A stretch of DNA of 64,000 nt from Bemisia tabaci (Eukaryota > Arthropoda > Insecta > Hemiptera > Aleyrodidae): contig NC_092800.1 of the NCBI RefSeq assembly GCF_918797505.1, positions 30,680,263-30,744,262 of the forward strand, given 5' to 3'. Below are positions 34,269-45,902 of this stretch, piece after piece. Numbering within the stretch: position 1 is the first letter of the stretch; each line of letters starts with the position of its first letter. Made by a program: the position numbers and the translations under genes. A model generated the notes under the pieces. The model saw only the letters and a program-made list of their open reading frames with translations, did no database searches and was not told the origin of the DNA.

Positions 34269-34775
34269 CTGCCGTGCTAAGGAAAAACGCCGTATGGACA
34301 TCCGGATGTTGCCAAATTTCACTTTGTAAAACATTTACTTTTGAGGAAATACATGAATATTTGGATCGCGTTCAGCAGAAAGGAACCAAGCCACATTAGC
34401 TATTACCAAATTTAACAAGGCAATTTAATTTTTTACACGACAACGGCCATGCGGATTTGTGTGCAAATTTCAGCGAATTTTCACCACGGTGCAAAGCAAA
34501 TTCCATAACATTTTCAAAAAATGCCGCACAAACACTCTTGTAAAAAGCAAAATGTCCGGTTTCTTGGCCATAGCTGATGTAGCTTGGTTTCTTTTTGCTT
34601 AACGCGGTCCATTGGTCCTTGGAATGTTCCGATACTGTACATTAAATTACAAGTTAAATTCTCTTAGAAATTGGGTGTGGAATATCCACAAGTTTCCTTG
34701 AAAATTGGTATATTATCATAAGATGTTTGGCGACGTCTGCGGAGGCTCATACGGCGTTCTTCCTTAGCACGGTAG
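34269..34775. mobile_element. MITE family A, split by family C
   Basis: Left part CTGCCGTGCTAAGGAAAAACGCCGTATGG to 34371; right part from 34612 to CATACGGCGTTCTTCCTTAGCACGGTAG. The two parts rejoin as one family A element once the inner element is removed. Confidence 0.9.
34372..34611. mobile_element. MITE family C, copy 2 (nested in family A)
   Basis: Ends TGGATCGCGTTCAGCAGAAAGG and TTTTTGCTTAACGCGGTCCA, inner arms GGAACCAAGCC and AGCTTGGTTT. It shows that family C was still moving after this family A copy had inserted. Confidence 0.9.
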
Positions 34776-36271
34776 AATAGACTTATCAGGATGAGAGTTA
34801 GATCACCGTATGTTTTTTGACTCTCTGTAAAATGTTACGCAAAACAGGTTGAAAATGCTTAAAATGCCCTTACTCAATCTTTAAGGGGATAAAGGCAGTG
34901 TTCATGCTCATGGTCGTACTCTAATGAGCTTATTCCTGAGGAAGGTCCCATACGTTTGTTGTTGTGATTACGATAAATTTAAGGAAACTTTTAACATAGC
35001 ATTATAAAAAGGGCACTTGTTCCAAACCTGAACTAAAATTCAAGAGCGTAAACCTTACGATAGATCCGTAGAAAGTTTTTCAGAGAGAAAGCTACAGAAA
35101 AGGCAAAGGAAACCACAGAATTACGCATCTTTCTACCGTGTTAAATATGTTGAAGTGAAAATTTCTGAAGGTAACTTAATCATCCACAACTTCATTAAAA
35201 TTACGGCTCCTCGGCTTAACCGCAAAAGTGAAAAGTCCCCGGCACGAAATCAAGTGTTGAGCAAAATCCCTTAAACCCAAACGCAGCGTCAACGTCGGAA
35301 ACCAACATGTACAATTTTCTAAATATTGGTGCAACATTATGAAATTCCAAGCTGGTTTTCTTGCGTACATCTTCGGTCCGGACAGAGAGGCAGAAAAAAA
35401 ATCGTAACCAGCTTTCACTGCTCGGTCATAGGATGAAATTGAGGAATTAGAGTTGACCGGTATTGTAACGCCGACAATTAGGTTGAAACAATAGGAATAG
35501 CTGAGACAATGTGCGCAACTTTGGAAAGCCATTTTTCCTCACTTCACTGTGTTGCCAGACAGCACGTTTTTCATTAGCCTCGTGTTGCTATCCGGCACGC
35601 TTGATAGATAACATGATACTATCGATGATACCATGAATGAGCTGGGAAAAATCTAATTTCTATTGCAACATTCAAAAACTCCAATTATAGGTTTTATTTC
35701 TTTAAAAGGAAGCTATATCTCTATATTTTCTATGAAAATTTTTGAATGAGTGAAAAATTACACAGAAATAACTCCAAAAAGCCCAGTTTTACGACAACAA
35801 AACATTTCTGAAAATTTGAACCAGGAAAACAAAAATTAATTTCCTTCCATTTATATTTATATTATTTATTTATTCTAGAGCTTCCCTTTCAAATAAAAAG
35901 GTTAGGAGGAAAAACAGAGCTCGCCTTTGCTCTGGTTGCTTCTCAATCTCCGGAAAAGCTCCTGTTTCAGTACAGCTGGCCGCATCTCTCTGTAGGTCAT
36001 GCATGATTTATCTGAGCTCTGAACGGATCTCAAATGGCTCCTTTTTCGGTTGGACCTAAATCAATCTGGTCTCATACTGAAGATTTTTACAAACTATTAG
36101 GTGAAGTGTTTCAATTCTCACTCAAATTTTCCGGTAGAGGAACCAAAAATAATTTTTGAGGCCACTTACAAATCAGCTGTTCTCGGATCTTCATTATCGA
36201 CTAAAATTACCAAGAAAAATGGGTTAAAAACTATAATTTAAGGTGTCAGAAATAAAAAAAATACTCAGGCT

Positions 36272-36482
36272 ACACCAAAAAAAATGGTATGCTGTTTTGG
36301 CACCTAGGATGTCAAAAATGTGTCTGGTCATCCTAAGATGCTACCTTGATTGCCCACGCAGTTGAATTTGCATTCGTAGGATGTAAAGTTAACTGCGGGG
36401 GCAGTAAAGGCAGCATTTTAGGATCACCAGACACATTTTTGACATCCTAGGTGCTAAAACAGCATACTATTTTTTTCAGTGT
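36272..36482. mobile_element. MITE family R, copy 1
   Basis: Arms ATGGTATGCTGTTTTGGCACC...TAGGATGTCAAAAATGTGTCTGG and CCAGACACATTTTTGACATCC...AGCATACTATTTTTTTCAGTG. A second copy is at 40818-41017 and a distant relative at 38057-38262. Confidence 0.9.
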
Positions 36483-36826
36483 AAAATAGTTGTCCCCGCC
36501 TAATTCATCCTCATTCATTAATCATAAATCTTGATAAGATAAGCCTATGAGCCTGGAGGAATCTAGCTTGCAATATCGCACACATTCGGTGCCGAAGTAG
36601 TATTTATGTTATAAGTTAAAGGCTATTTCTTCTCTGAAAGTTAGGTGCAGCATTGTAATGTTTCTCTCGTTTATTTGGACATCTCTAATTGGAACGTTTC
36701 TTCCTGGACATGTAGATCACAATAATCATTCGATCTTTTAAAGACCGATATTCTTCAGATTCTTCCACAGTTGACAGTCAGCCTATCGGGCTAGTCTTAC
36801 TAGCAAAACCTACAAATAATCTGACT

Positions 36827-37276
36827 AGAGTACCTGAAAAGGGAGAGTATTGCTATATTAATCCTTTTACTACAGAAAAAGTGTGCCACTCTCTGATTGG
36901 TCCGCTATCGTGAAGCCCCAAAGTTTGCCCAATGTAAACAAACCCCGCAGCCCCTCCGCTCCTAGTTTGGCCCAATATAAACAAACACGATGGCGAAAAA
37001 GTCCTAAAAAGTTCTAGACGTGATTTTGGACGTGATAGAAATTTTTTTATGATCAACTTCTGAATTGAGTTCGGATCGAGCTTTAATGGATATTTTTGCC
37101 GAAAATTGAGCTTTGAGTGGGATTATCATTAATTTCTCAGCCAATAATACGTATTCCTCTGAGTCGGGTTTGTTTACATTGGGCCAACTTTGGAGCTCCA
37201 TGACAACCTAAAACTGATGAACCAATCAGAAAGCGGCACAGGGATGGCAATACTCTCCCATATGCAGGTACTCTAA
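36827..37276. mobile_element. Inverted-repeat element with GAGTACCTG ends
   Basis: AGAGTACCTGAAAAGGGAGAGTATTGC on the left pairs with GCAATACTCTCCCATATGCAGGTACTCT on the right. Inner arms carry TTGCCCAATGTAAACAAAC and GTTTGTTTACATTGGGCCAA. 450 bp, no coding capacity. Confidence 0.85.
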
Positions 37277-37626
37277 TCTAACAGCTCCATGTTTTACAGT
37301 GAATAGAGAGCACAAGAACTGAACGTACACGTTGTGTTTTAAGAGGGAAAAAAAGACTCGCTAATGTCGTGTGCGAAGTGGCAAGGAGGATGTGCCGATT
37401 TAGTCTCGTCGCGATTAACTCATTAATTCGTTGCGCTAGAGGTGTTGAGAGTCGGAAGATAGATAGCGCCCTTGTCGCGGGGTCTTTGGTCTTGGACTCT
37501 TGGATCTCGGATGACCAGTCGCAGTCGCGGTGGTCATCGTTCAAGAAATTTCTCCTCTTCTAGGCATATCCACTGCCTTCTCCATGCTGCCAAACTGAAT
37601 TCCACCATTCATTTCCGCGGCTAGCA

Positions 37627-38038
37627 CACTGAAAAAAAAATCTCGGTGTATTTACTAAGAAAAGGGTAAAATTACCAAGAATTCAGGGTTCTATTTGATC
37701 TCAGTTTTTTCTCGGTAAAATTACCAATTCCATAAATGGTAATTTTACCGAGAGATCTCGGTAAAATTATTAACTTTCTCGGTAACTTTACTGGACCCCG
37801 GTAAAAACGCCAATATTTTTTATCGACTATGGTAGAATTACCGAGATAAAATGGCAAAGTTGCCGGGAATTGATTACCAATAAAAGTGGCATTCTGACCT
37901 GAGAAAAACAGTAAAAATACCGGTTTTTAGGTAAGCTTACCAGTCTGTCTTGGAAAATTACCAATAATTGGAAAAAAAATTAAGATGGTAAAGGTACCAA
38001 CGGACTTTGGTAAAAACGCCGAGAATTTTTTTTCAGTG
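37627..38038. mobile_element. MITE built from GGTAAAATTACC words
   Basis: Ends CACTGAAAAAAAAATCTCGG and CCGAGAATTTTTTTTCAGTG. The interior is a run of variants of CTCGGTAAAATTACCGAG-type words (for example 37706-37780), each a short palindrome, so the element looks built from one amplified motif. Confidence 0.88.
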
Positions 38039-38056
38039 CAGTCTGTATTAAGGTGA

Positions 38057-38262
38057 CACCGAAAAAAAGGTGCTGATCCAACAAACTGAATGTAAAAAAA
38101 TGTGCGACAACTCACAAAACGCTGAATTAAACGCTACAGCAGTTACTTTAGCATTGTCAAGATGTAAAACTGACTGCTTGGGCGGTTGATTCAGCGTTTA
38201 GTGAGTGCTCGCAGACTTTCTTACATCCAGAATGTTAAAACAGCATCTTTTTTTGCTCGGTG
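38057..38262. mobile_element. MITE family R-like, diverged
   Basis: CACCGAAAAAAAGGTGCTGATCC on the left and AAAACAGCATCTTTTTTTGCTCGGTG on the right; inner arms ACAAAACGCTGAATTAAACGC and GATTCAGCGTTTAGTGAG. It follows the previous element by only 18 bp. Confidence 0.75.
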
Positions 38263-39013
38263 TATATCTACAGCAAAAGTAAGCAAACATCGAGATATCT
38301 AACAAATTTTGTTTAAATCGCCGTCTCCCTCACATATGAACATAACTACATTTCAATGTTGCCAAATTTCCCCGCAGAACCATAGGCAGGCAGGTTAATT
38401 CAGGCAACCAAAATTTTTTGTGAGATATGCAGGTTTTTGTCTGACACATAATAACACGCGTGAAAAAAGCAACGGATGGAAAAAAAAAATAGCAACCCTG
38501 CGATGAACAAAGAAGTGTTTTCCAAACTTTCCGTGGAAAAATTGTCCGAAATTAGTAAGAATCAGGGGGAAAAGGCACCAATTTCGCATCCAGGATGTTC
38601 AAAAAATGTGTGACATTTCTGATAAGTAGACGTCATTCGCTAGTAAGGCGCTGGTAAAGTAACTATTCGGACGCACATGTCAGTTTTTTGGATAACCGAC
38701 CGAATTGAAGGCAAACCTGGGTGCAGATGAGATTAGAGAGTTTCTTCCTCTATTTTCATCACTTTTTCCCTCAAATAAAATCGATGAGTTGTCCATCACA
38801 GTGCTTTGAGAAGATAATTTCGCCCGAAATGTTTCATTGATAGTCCTCTCTGCTCAGTAACTTACTGTTCAATACCCCTATCTTGTTGCTGATCATTCTA
38901 TATCGTAAATTTTATACATCTGAATGTAGAGAGAAAAGTAATCAGGGTCATCAGATAGATGAATCGGTAGTATTGGCACATTTGTTATCATCCTGGATGT
39001 GACACTTTTATTT
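38263..39013. other. Intronic, no feature recognised
   Basis: Nothing clear beyond low-complexity AT sequence and short, unsupported open frames. Confidence 0.45.
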
Positions 39014-39215
39014 CACTGAAGAAAAAAAGAGTTACGGGCTATGTAGACATACCGTCCATTCAATGCTCAGAGACTGGAAGTTCGGGGTGCTGGAGCTGTA
39101 ATTTAGGTTGCTCCGGGTGCTACGCCCGGAATTTTCGATCTCTGAGCCCGGAACGCGGACGGCATGTCTATATAGCCCGTAAGAACGGATCCCACAACCA
39201 GAGTTTTTTTCAGTG
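39014..39215. mobile_element. MITE family F, copy 1
   Basis: CACTGAAGAAAAAAAGAG at the left, AGAGTTTTTTTCAGTG at the right; arms TACGGGCTATGTAGACATACC and GGCATGTCTATATAGCCCGTA, with GAGCCCGGAAC inside. Copies at 47031-47238 and 60235-60398. Confidence 0.9.
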
Positions 39216-39377
39216 TTTGAGAAAGAGAAGCTAACGAAAATAAGAGCTTTGCTTCAATGAACAGACAGAAGTTTGACAACTCTGCCGATACTCCAACCGT
39301 CAATGTAGTCACTTGGTTACCTCCGTTTGCAGAGCTGCGATCGACGCATCGAAGCGTCGCACGTCGCGTCGCGGCGC

Positions 39378-39563
39378 AGGCGCAGTCATGGCAAGTAGAT
39401 TTGATAGGCTATTTGCGGCTTCTCTGACGTTAAGGCGTAACTGCATTTCCACATAAGCCCCGGAAAGCGTGGAGCTATATGCAAAACAGGGCTCAAGTTA
39501 AAATCCAGATACACTCTTGCGTCAGAGGAACGACGTATTATGGTGAAGCATGCCACCATATCC
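39378..39563. mobile_element. MITE family H, copy 1
   Basis: TCTGACGTTAAGGCGTAACTGC...CACATAAGCCCCGG pairs with GGGCTCAAGTTAAAATCC...CTTGCGTCAGAGGAACGACG. Related copies about 53841-53960 and 57143-57263. Confidence 0.7.
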
Positions 39564-39824
39564 GACGGACTATTTTAGAGACTCGTGTGTCGTCACATCC
39601 TGATTAAAAGATCGCTGTCGGAAAAGGAAGATCGATGAGGATCGACCCTCCTAAAATTAAGTTCTACACTCGTTTTTAGGGTGAACTTTAGGCAGATTGA
39701 GGCTCTAAGTAAATATCAAAGGAATGGTGAAAACTGTCACTTTGGCAGGATGAAATTTTCTTTAGGAACGGGAATACGTTTTTGAACTTTTTGTTAACTA
39801 CTTGGACTTTTGGAAGTAGTCTCT

Positions 39825-40802
39825 TAGCGACAGGTGGAAACTTTTAATTTCAGGGATTCGACATTTCCTTATGGACAATCATATGGGAATGACAGTCATC
39901 TTTCCTAATAGGTGGATGGTGTTGGGACTGCAACATTCAACTGATGACCTACCGACAGGCCCGCCACATCCCATCTCGGGCCCTGGTACCAATATTCTGG
40001 CCCGGGCCCCTAGCACAGGGGGGGGGGGGGCCTCCCCCGGGAAATTTTTGAAATTTTAAATCTATTTGGACGCATTATGAAGCTCTTATGATGGAGACTT
40101 TCCATCAATTTCTGCAGAATAATTACGCCTTTTTGTTTACTTTCAGCACCAAAAACTTTCGAATTGTTGCATTCAAAACATCTATAAATTTTTTTTTGAG
40201 GGGGCAGATGATAATTTTCAATTCTATGGGGAGCCGGGCCCCCTGGCTGGACTCCCCTTTCGTACGTCTATGGCAAGGGAGTTAAGCCATTGAAGTCGAG
40301 GATGCCCAGAAAGGAGCCTCTCAGCATCCGACAACGGAAGAAAATGAAACACAGTTACTAAAAATATCATTCTACATATTTTCAAAATCTTGGAAATCTC
40401 TAAAAAAGTAAGAAAAATTTTATAGTGCCCTAGCGTGTTTTTGAAACTTTATTCACCTTTTGCGGAATTTTTAGGGTAATTTTTTCACTTTTCCCTACGA
40501 GACAAGGGTTACACATGAATTCGTAGTGGTTTGTCACCTGCATCACGGACCCCTCCAGGGCCCGGGCCCCGGTACCAAGGACCCAGTATCCCCCCCCCTT
40601 GTGGCGGGCCTGCCTACCGACTAGGGTGAATGCTCAACAACACGTTGCGCATTCCTTTTTGCGAACGAACCGAAGTTTAGGCAACTCGTTTGGCTCATTA
40701 CGTCACCTGAAGCTCACCATCCACCTATTAGGTAAGATGACTGATACTCCCATATAATTGTCCATAAAGAAATGTTGAATCCCTGATAGTAAAAGTTTCC
40801 TT
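39825..40802. mobile_element. Outer fold-back element, related to the one at 50.7-51.1 kb, interrupted
   Basis: Left arm GGTGGAAACTTTTAATTTCAGGG...TTATGGACAATCATATGGG and right arm CCCATATAATTGTCCATAAAG...CCCTGATAGTAAAAGTTTCC are inverted repeats. The sequence is the reverse-orientation relative of 50733-51069. It is split by a GC-rich hAT-type element at 39956-40612. Confidence 0.85.
39956..40612. mobile_element. GC-ended hAT-type element with 8-bp TSD (nested)
   Basis: Ends CAGGCCCGCCACA and TTGTGGCGGGCCTG, subterminal GGGCCCTGGTACCAA and CCGGTACCAAGGACC. It is flanked by the exact 8-bp direct repeat CCTACCGA (39948-39955 and 40613-40620). 657 bp, with a G-run at 40019-40031 and a C-run at 40590-40598. 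No transposase is encoded. Confidence 0.93.
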
Positions 40803-40817
40803 TTGGTTTCTTTTTGG

Positions 40818-41017
40818 CATTGAAAAAAATAATATGCTGTTTCAGCATCTAGGATGTCAGAAATGTGTCTGGTGATCCCAAGATGATGCCTTTACTGCCC
40901 CCACATTGTATCCTGTGAATGCAAATTCAATTGCGCGGGCAATCAAGGCAGCATCTTAGGATCACCAGATACATTTTTGACATCCTAAGTGCTGAAACAG
41001 CATACCATTTTTCAGTG
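40818..41017. mobile_element. MITE family R, copy 2
   Basis: CATTGAAAAAAATAATATGCTG and CAGCATACCATTTTTCAGTG ends, with GTGTCTGGTGATCC/GGATCACCAGATAC arms. It ends about 120 bp before coding exon 3. Confidence 0.9.
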
Positions 41018-41139
41018 TTTTTGCCGAATTGAAGTGTTTTGCGGTCCAATTGAGGGCCTCTCTTTGTCTTTGTCAAAAACCCACACGACATCACGAAGAC
41101 TCGTACTGACCGGAGTATGTGTTGGTATGATTTGAGCAG

Positions 41140-41460
41140 CGCTCCAAGTTCTGATGGACCACATCAGCCAGCAGCACACGAGCCAGCAGCACCCAACGCA
41201 CCATTTCGACACGCACGTCCACCAGGTCTCGAGTTTCCCGTCCTCGGAAGTCGGGTCCCAGCGGCCCTTCTACCATTACCAGCAGTCGTCGTGGCCCATC
41301 TCCAGGCCGCCCCGGCCCCCGCCCCCCGCCCCACCCACCCCCTCGCCCTTCCCGGAGCGGCCCTCGTACACCATCTCCACGGTCCTCCCGGAGATCGTCA
41401 TGCGCCCCCAGGTGGAGAGCTCGGCGTCGTCGCTCAACGTTAACCACAGGCCGATAACCG
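41140..41460 (+). CDS. Serine protease, coding exon 3 (His/Gln/Pro-rich linker)
   Basis: 321 nt encoding residues 286-392. A His/Gln/Ser-rich start (HISQQHTSQQHPTHHFDTH) leads to a proline-rich tract (RPPRPPPPAPPTPSPFPERPS, about residues 346-366), then SYTISTVLPEIVMRPQ and SASSLNVNHRPIT. No cysteine and no fold: a flexible spacer between the clip-like module and the protease domain, as in other long-linker arthropod serine proteases. Acceptor TTTGAGCAG (weak pyrimidine tract) and donor ACCG|GTAACC. The exon is GC-rich. The weak acceptor makes the left boundary the least certain of the four exons, but it is the one that keeps phase with exon 2. Confidence 0.82.
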
Positions 41461-41582
41461 GTAACCAAGCGTCAGAATCGGTTCGCACTTTTTGGACGAG
41501 GGAGCACGGCTCGTTGGCGGTTGTCACGGTTTTTAGGTGTTTGAACCCCTCGCATGTTCGTCTTGGAGCTAATTTTATTTGA

Positions 41583-41690
41583 AAGATTGGGAGCCTTGCA
41601 CAAAGAAAAAGATTGGGATCCTTGCATAAAGAAGAATATTGGGATTCTTGCACAAAATAGAAGATAGGGATCCTTGCACAAAGAAGGAAG
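41583..41690. repeat. Short tandem repeat of GATCCTTGCAC-type words
   Basis: Four imperfect copies of AAAGATTGGGATCCTTGCACAA-like units directly after exon 3. Confidence 0.8.
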
Positions 41691-41764
41691 GGGGCATGAG
41701 ATAAGTTCAGAGAGCCCTCACACTATTATAAATTTTGGAGTGAAATTCGATGTCGGAGTTCATA

Positions 41765-42014
41765 TGGACCGCGATTAGGAAGAAGAAACCAGGCCATATC
41801 AGCCATTACCAAATTTTCGTGGGCAATTTAATTTTTTACAAGTGAAATGTTTGTGCCGATTCCTTTGAAAATTTGAAGGAATCTGCTTTGCTTTACATGT
41901 ATAAGTCACTTCAATTTGCGCAAAAATACGAACAATCTTATAAAAAATTTAATCGCCTAATTGAATTGTGCAATGGCTGATGTGGCCTGGTTCCTTACTG
42001 CTCAACGCGGTCCA
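41765..42014. mobile_element. MITE family C, copy 3
   Basis: Ends TGGACCGCGATTAGGAAGAAG and TTACTGCTCAACGCGGTCCA; inner arms CCAGGCCATATCAGCC and GGCTGATGTGGCCTGG pair almost fully. Confidence 0.88.
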
Positions 42015-42365
42015 TATAGCACCCAAAAACCCCAAGTGATATGAATGCGGAGCCAACGACGATTCTGAAAGTTGGCAACACTGTGTTTCCTCCATTTAAA
42101 TGTATGCAAAACAGTCATTCTAGTGATTCAGCTTGCCCACCTAATACCGATATTCTTAATTGATTTAAATGGAGGAAAAATAATGTTGCTATATTGCAAA
42201 ATCGCCTTTGTGCGGAGCGGAATATACTCTCCTCACGGAGTGATCCACACTTTTCCGGAGCGGAGTCCACTTACTATTTCCCCGGAAAGTCATGCGCTTT
42301 TATGGTGCTTATCTCACTTTGCATTCATATAACTCGGGTTTCTCTGAGCTGCGCAGTTTTGATGG

Positions 42366-42405
<40 letters not shown>

Positions 42406-44768
42406 GATACGTTTGCTGATCATGGGAGGAGGTTTTCTTTACTTACAGGGAATTTTGAGAGAGTTTGAAAAAATATGGAATAAGATGCGGAAGAGACACT
42501 GATTTCAGGTCAGAAATGAATGCTCGATGCCGTTTCTTATCGACGCTGGTCAAAAAAGGTTCTCTTGCTATGGATTATATGCATTTGCATTCTGTTACTC
42601 CATGACGAACATTGAGGAATTCAACACCATAAAATCTGTACTCTTTAAATTTCTTCCGGTTTCTTCCGCACTTTTCAGCGTTATTTTTTGTGCACGATGC
42701 ACCTTCTATTCGCACTCCAATTCATATTATTTGCACAGCTCTGGTTTCTCTTCTGGTGGCTTCTTGCATTTGGTTAGAAGATAAGTTTCTTTATACGCTC
42801 CAAATAGTTTTTATTCAAAAGATGGATGTCTTTCTTTACAGCTCATACAGAGGATGGTTTAGTCATTTTGCTGAAAGTTATCGCTCGATCAGGATTCAAT
42901 TAAACTATCGATACTATTGAAGTGTTAAATCATCATCACATATAGTCAAATGATAATTTACCTGACTACTCTTCCGTCGTTTTGATTTTTGTTTGAAAGA
43001 AGAGATCATACTTTTATTTTTGCAATTTTTATAGTGAAGGATAGTGAAGTATACAGAGCAATTGAAGCATAACATCAAAAATATTCTGTGTGAGTTTTTA
43101 GGGTGTATTATCCGCGGATATTAGGAGACTCATCGTCCCTGAATGCCGGCACGCAAAGCTTATCGGAACGTAAAAAGCTCTCGTCATCTCGAAAGGCCCT
43201 CCGAGCGGGTGCATTTCAATTCTCACCGAGCGAGTATTGGATGCGGTCGGAATCGAAGCCGCGGCAACTTTATCAATTAAAACTTGCCGGGAACTAGTTG
43301 GAAACTAGCAACAAACCTAACCTACTTCGATCCGCAGTTATTTTGACCTATATTGTTCCGATTGTAAACGGTGCATTCCTCCCATTTAGATGACGAGCCC
43401 CCTCTCCCCCCCCCCCCATTTTCCATTCATGAACCACAAACAGAGGGGGCGAGTGAGGGAAAGTTAAGAGGAATACAATCGTTTATTCAATTTTGAGTAA
43501 CCTTGTTATGAAATTGGACGTCGCCTTGAGCTGCAATCAGGCAACCCACAATCAGGATCCCTCTCATATTTTATTTTTTGCACTGGAAACTAAGCGATGC
43601 TCTGTGTTAAAGTTGTGATAGTATATTGTTTATGATCTATGGAAAATTTACGGGAATTTTCTCAAAGTGACATGCTGTTTGGTTCTCTGTCAAATAAATA
43701 AAACCTGAGAAGGCATCATGTAACGTAAAATGCAGTTTGGCTGATTTTGGTCAACCGTCTAACTATATTTCATTTTGAGACATGTTGATATTTTCAGTCG
43801 TGATATTTTTACACCCTCTGTAATAAATTATGGAGCCCTCTAAGTTTGGATATTTGCAAAAATGAAATTTAGAGCATTCGGTGTTTGCTGATTGCAAAAA
43901 AGGAAGCGGAATAGACACAAGAAAAGTGTGGAAGTAATGTTTTTCGCTATTTCGCCTTCAATTTTCGAGCTAGGCCAGAAACACTTCGCACGCAGCAATA
44001 TCTACTCGTATTCACAATCCGCTCGAAAATTCGTGTCTGGTAGGGTCTAAGAAACTTGCATCGCAAGTGAACGAAGTCAAACTCCACCTGATGATTTCAA
44101 TGCTAACCCTGATTATTCTCCTTAATTTTTTTGCGATTTTTGATGAACATCGAGAAATACAAGAATATTATTTCATCCCTATCCCATCCTTCTTCAGGAA
44201 AGCAGTGCTTTCCTAGCACCTTGCGTGCACTGCGCATGAAATGTCACTGTTTGGTAGAACAAAATTGTAGAGAGAGTAGATTGGTTGGTTGACAGATACG
44301 GTCATTTTAGAACTGAGAGGAACAATGTGCGAACAATGTGTGTGTTCATATTTTAACTGTTACCAAGGATGTCACCAATGGTAGCGAATTCTGGCCATGG
44401 CACAGCCCTCCTCAGCCGGAAGGAGGTAACGATAAAGCCATCGGATGCAAGTAGTGCATATCGTAATCGGAATTTAATGCGGCTGAGAAAATTCATGCAG
44501 CATTTAATGATTCTACATAAACAGTAATTTTATCAATCCCTAGTATTAATATGTTTTTAACGGGAGAGAGGGTCTGAGGTCTCCTTAGGGCTCGGCCCCG
44601 TGTCCGGTGCAAGTGGTCTGTAAATGCTGTGCTATGCAATGACAGAAAGGAGGAAAGAGAGTTCAGATGGTCAGGATAACTTATCATTGCCCTCGATTGT
44701 CAGGGTCACTTTCCACCTGAACCCTGCGAGTTGAATTAAGCGCCAAACTGCGAGACTGCGACCAACAC

Positions 44769-44935
44769 CAGTGGCGTGGCGTGCTTTGCGATATATCGAT
44801 TGTCATGCCATTTAAACCTATGGAAAGGATCGATAATAATCAGGGTGTTCGCAGCGAACACCGTAACAATCGATTCTTTACCATAGGTTTAAATGGCATA
44901 ACAATCGATATATCACAAAGCACGCCACGCCACTG
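44769..44935. mobile_element. hAT-type MITE family B, copy 4, with 8-bp TSD
   Basis: Best-preserved copy: ends CAGTGGCGTGGCGTGCTTTG and CAAAGCACGCCACGCCACTG are exact inverted repeats; centre GGTGTTCGCAGCGAACACC. Flanked by ACCAACAC (44761-44768 and 44936-44943). Confidence 0.97.
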
Positions 44936-44943
44936 ACCAACAC

Positions 44944-45902
44944 CGATGCCAAACTGGTAGTTCTTCTGATGTAAGCAAATAAACAAATATAAACATTCAC
45001 GAGTGACATTTTTATCATGCAAAGTTACTCTATATGGATTTTCTTCCGAATTTGATAGAGGACGATATTCAAAATCTTTCAAACTAAAATCTAACGCTAT
45101 CAGAATCCGCTATGCGAATCTAAAACGCTCAAGAAATGTTATCGAGTTTTATTTGAAAATTTCTCAATACGTGTACTTAATATCAATATAGGTTTTTTTG
45201 GCCATGCAAATTTCCTCGTACTGCATTTTTTAATCCTACAAGAAAAAATTGAGACAAAAAACAAGTTTGAATAAAGTGTGTCTATGCTCTTCGTCGGCGT
45301 GTAATTATTAAGCGGCGGATGTTCAAAATCTAGTTTGCAAAAAAATAAACAAACACGAAGATGAGAGAAAGATCGACGGAGCTAAACAAGCGGAGGTTGG
45401 CGAAAAGAAGCAGAGCATGTGAAAAGAGGTGAGACCAGGAACAATGGTGATACGCACCGTTAATCCCGCTCATTTGCACGTGGAAATTAAGCATCGGCAA
45501 TTTGACCGGGGGAAACAGGAACCCGTCCAACACTCCAACTCCTCGTCCGTTAAGACACCTGTTCGGTGCCAAACTTCGCGGCGCTTTTTAGAAAGTTCAG
45601 ATCCGAGTATTCTCGGAAATTCGGGCTTCTATTTAAATGAGTCATTTGCGGATTTCACTCAACGTCGTTTCTGAAGATGACTAACATTTATACACTAAAA
45701 AAGTATGCATTAATCGCAATAAATGGGACCGGAAGTGACACAGAACGTGGCATCATCAATCATGCAGAATCTGGACTCTTGAGAATGAAAAACTTACGGA
45801 AATATATGCTAGATGTGAGGGATACTTTCATTGAAAAATGAATCTGTCCCATTCCCTGTATAATATATCGGTATATCAATGTAATAATCGATCGGGTAAA
45901 AT
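44944..45902. other. Intronic, no feature recognised
   Basis: AT-rich up to 45300, then a moderately GC patch (45420-45600) whose frames match nothing known. Confidence 0.45.

Larger units (their letters stand above)
33045..41139 (+). other. Intron 2 of the protease gene
   Basis: 8,095 bp from GTAAGT to TTTGAGCAG. It contains a tRNA-derived SINE and at least nine inverted-repeat elements, two of them nested. 33796-34268 and 34776-36270 hold nothing recognisable, and the 35176-35532 minus-strand frame is unsupported. Confidence 0.75.

Noticed and set aside
35176..35532. 118-residue minus-strand frame in intron 2
   Set aside because: No signal, domain or splice support; lies in otherwise featureless intron sequence.
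41091..41468. Minus-strand and alternate plus-strand frames over exon 3
   Set aside because: Shadows of the proline-rich exon; only the frame starting at 41140 continues in phase from exon 2 into exon 4.
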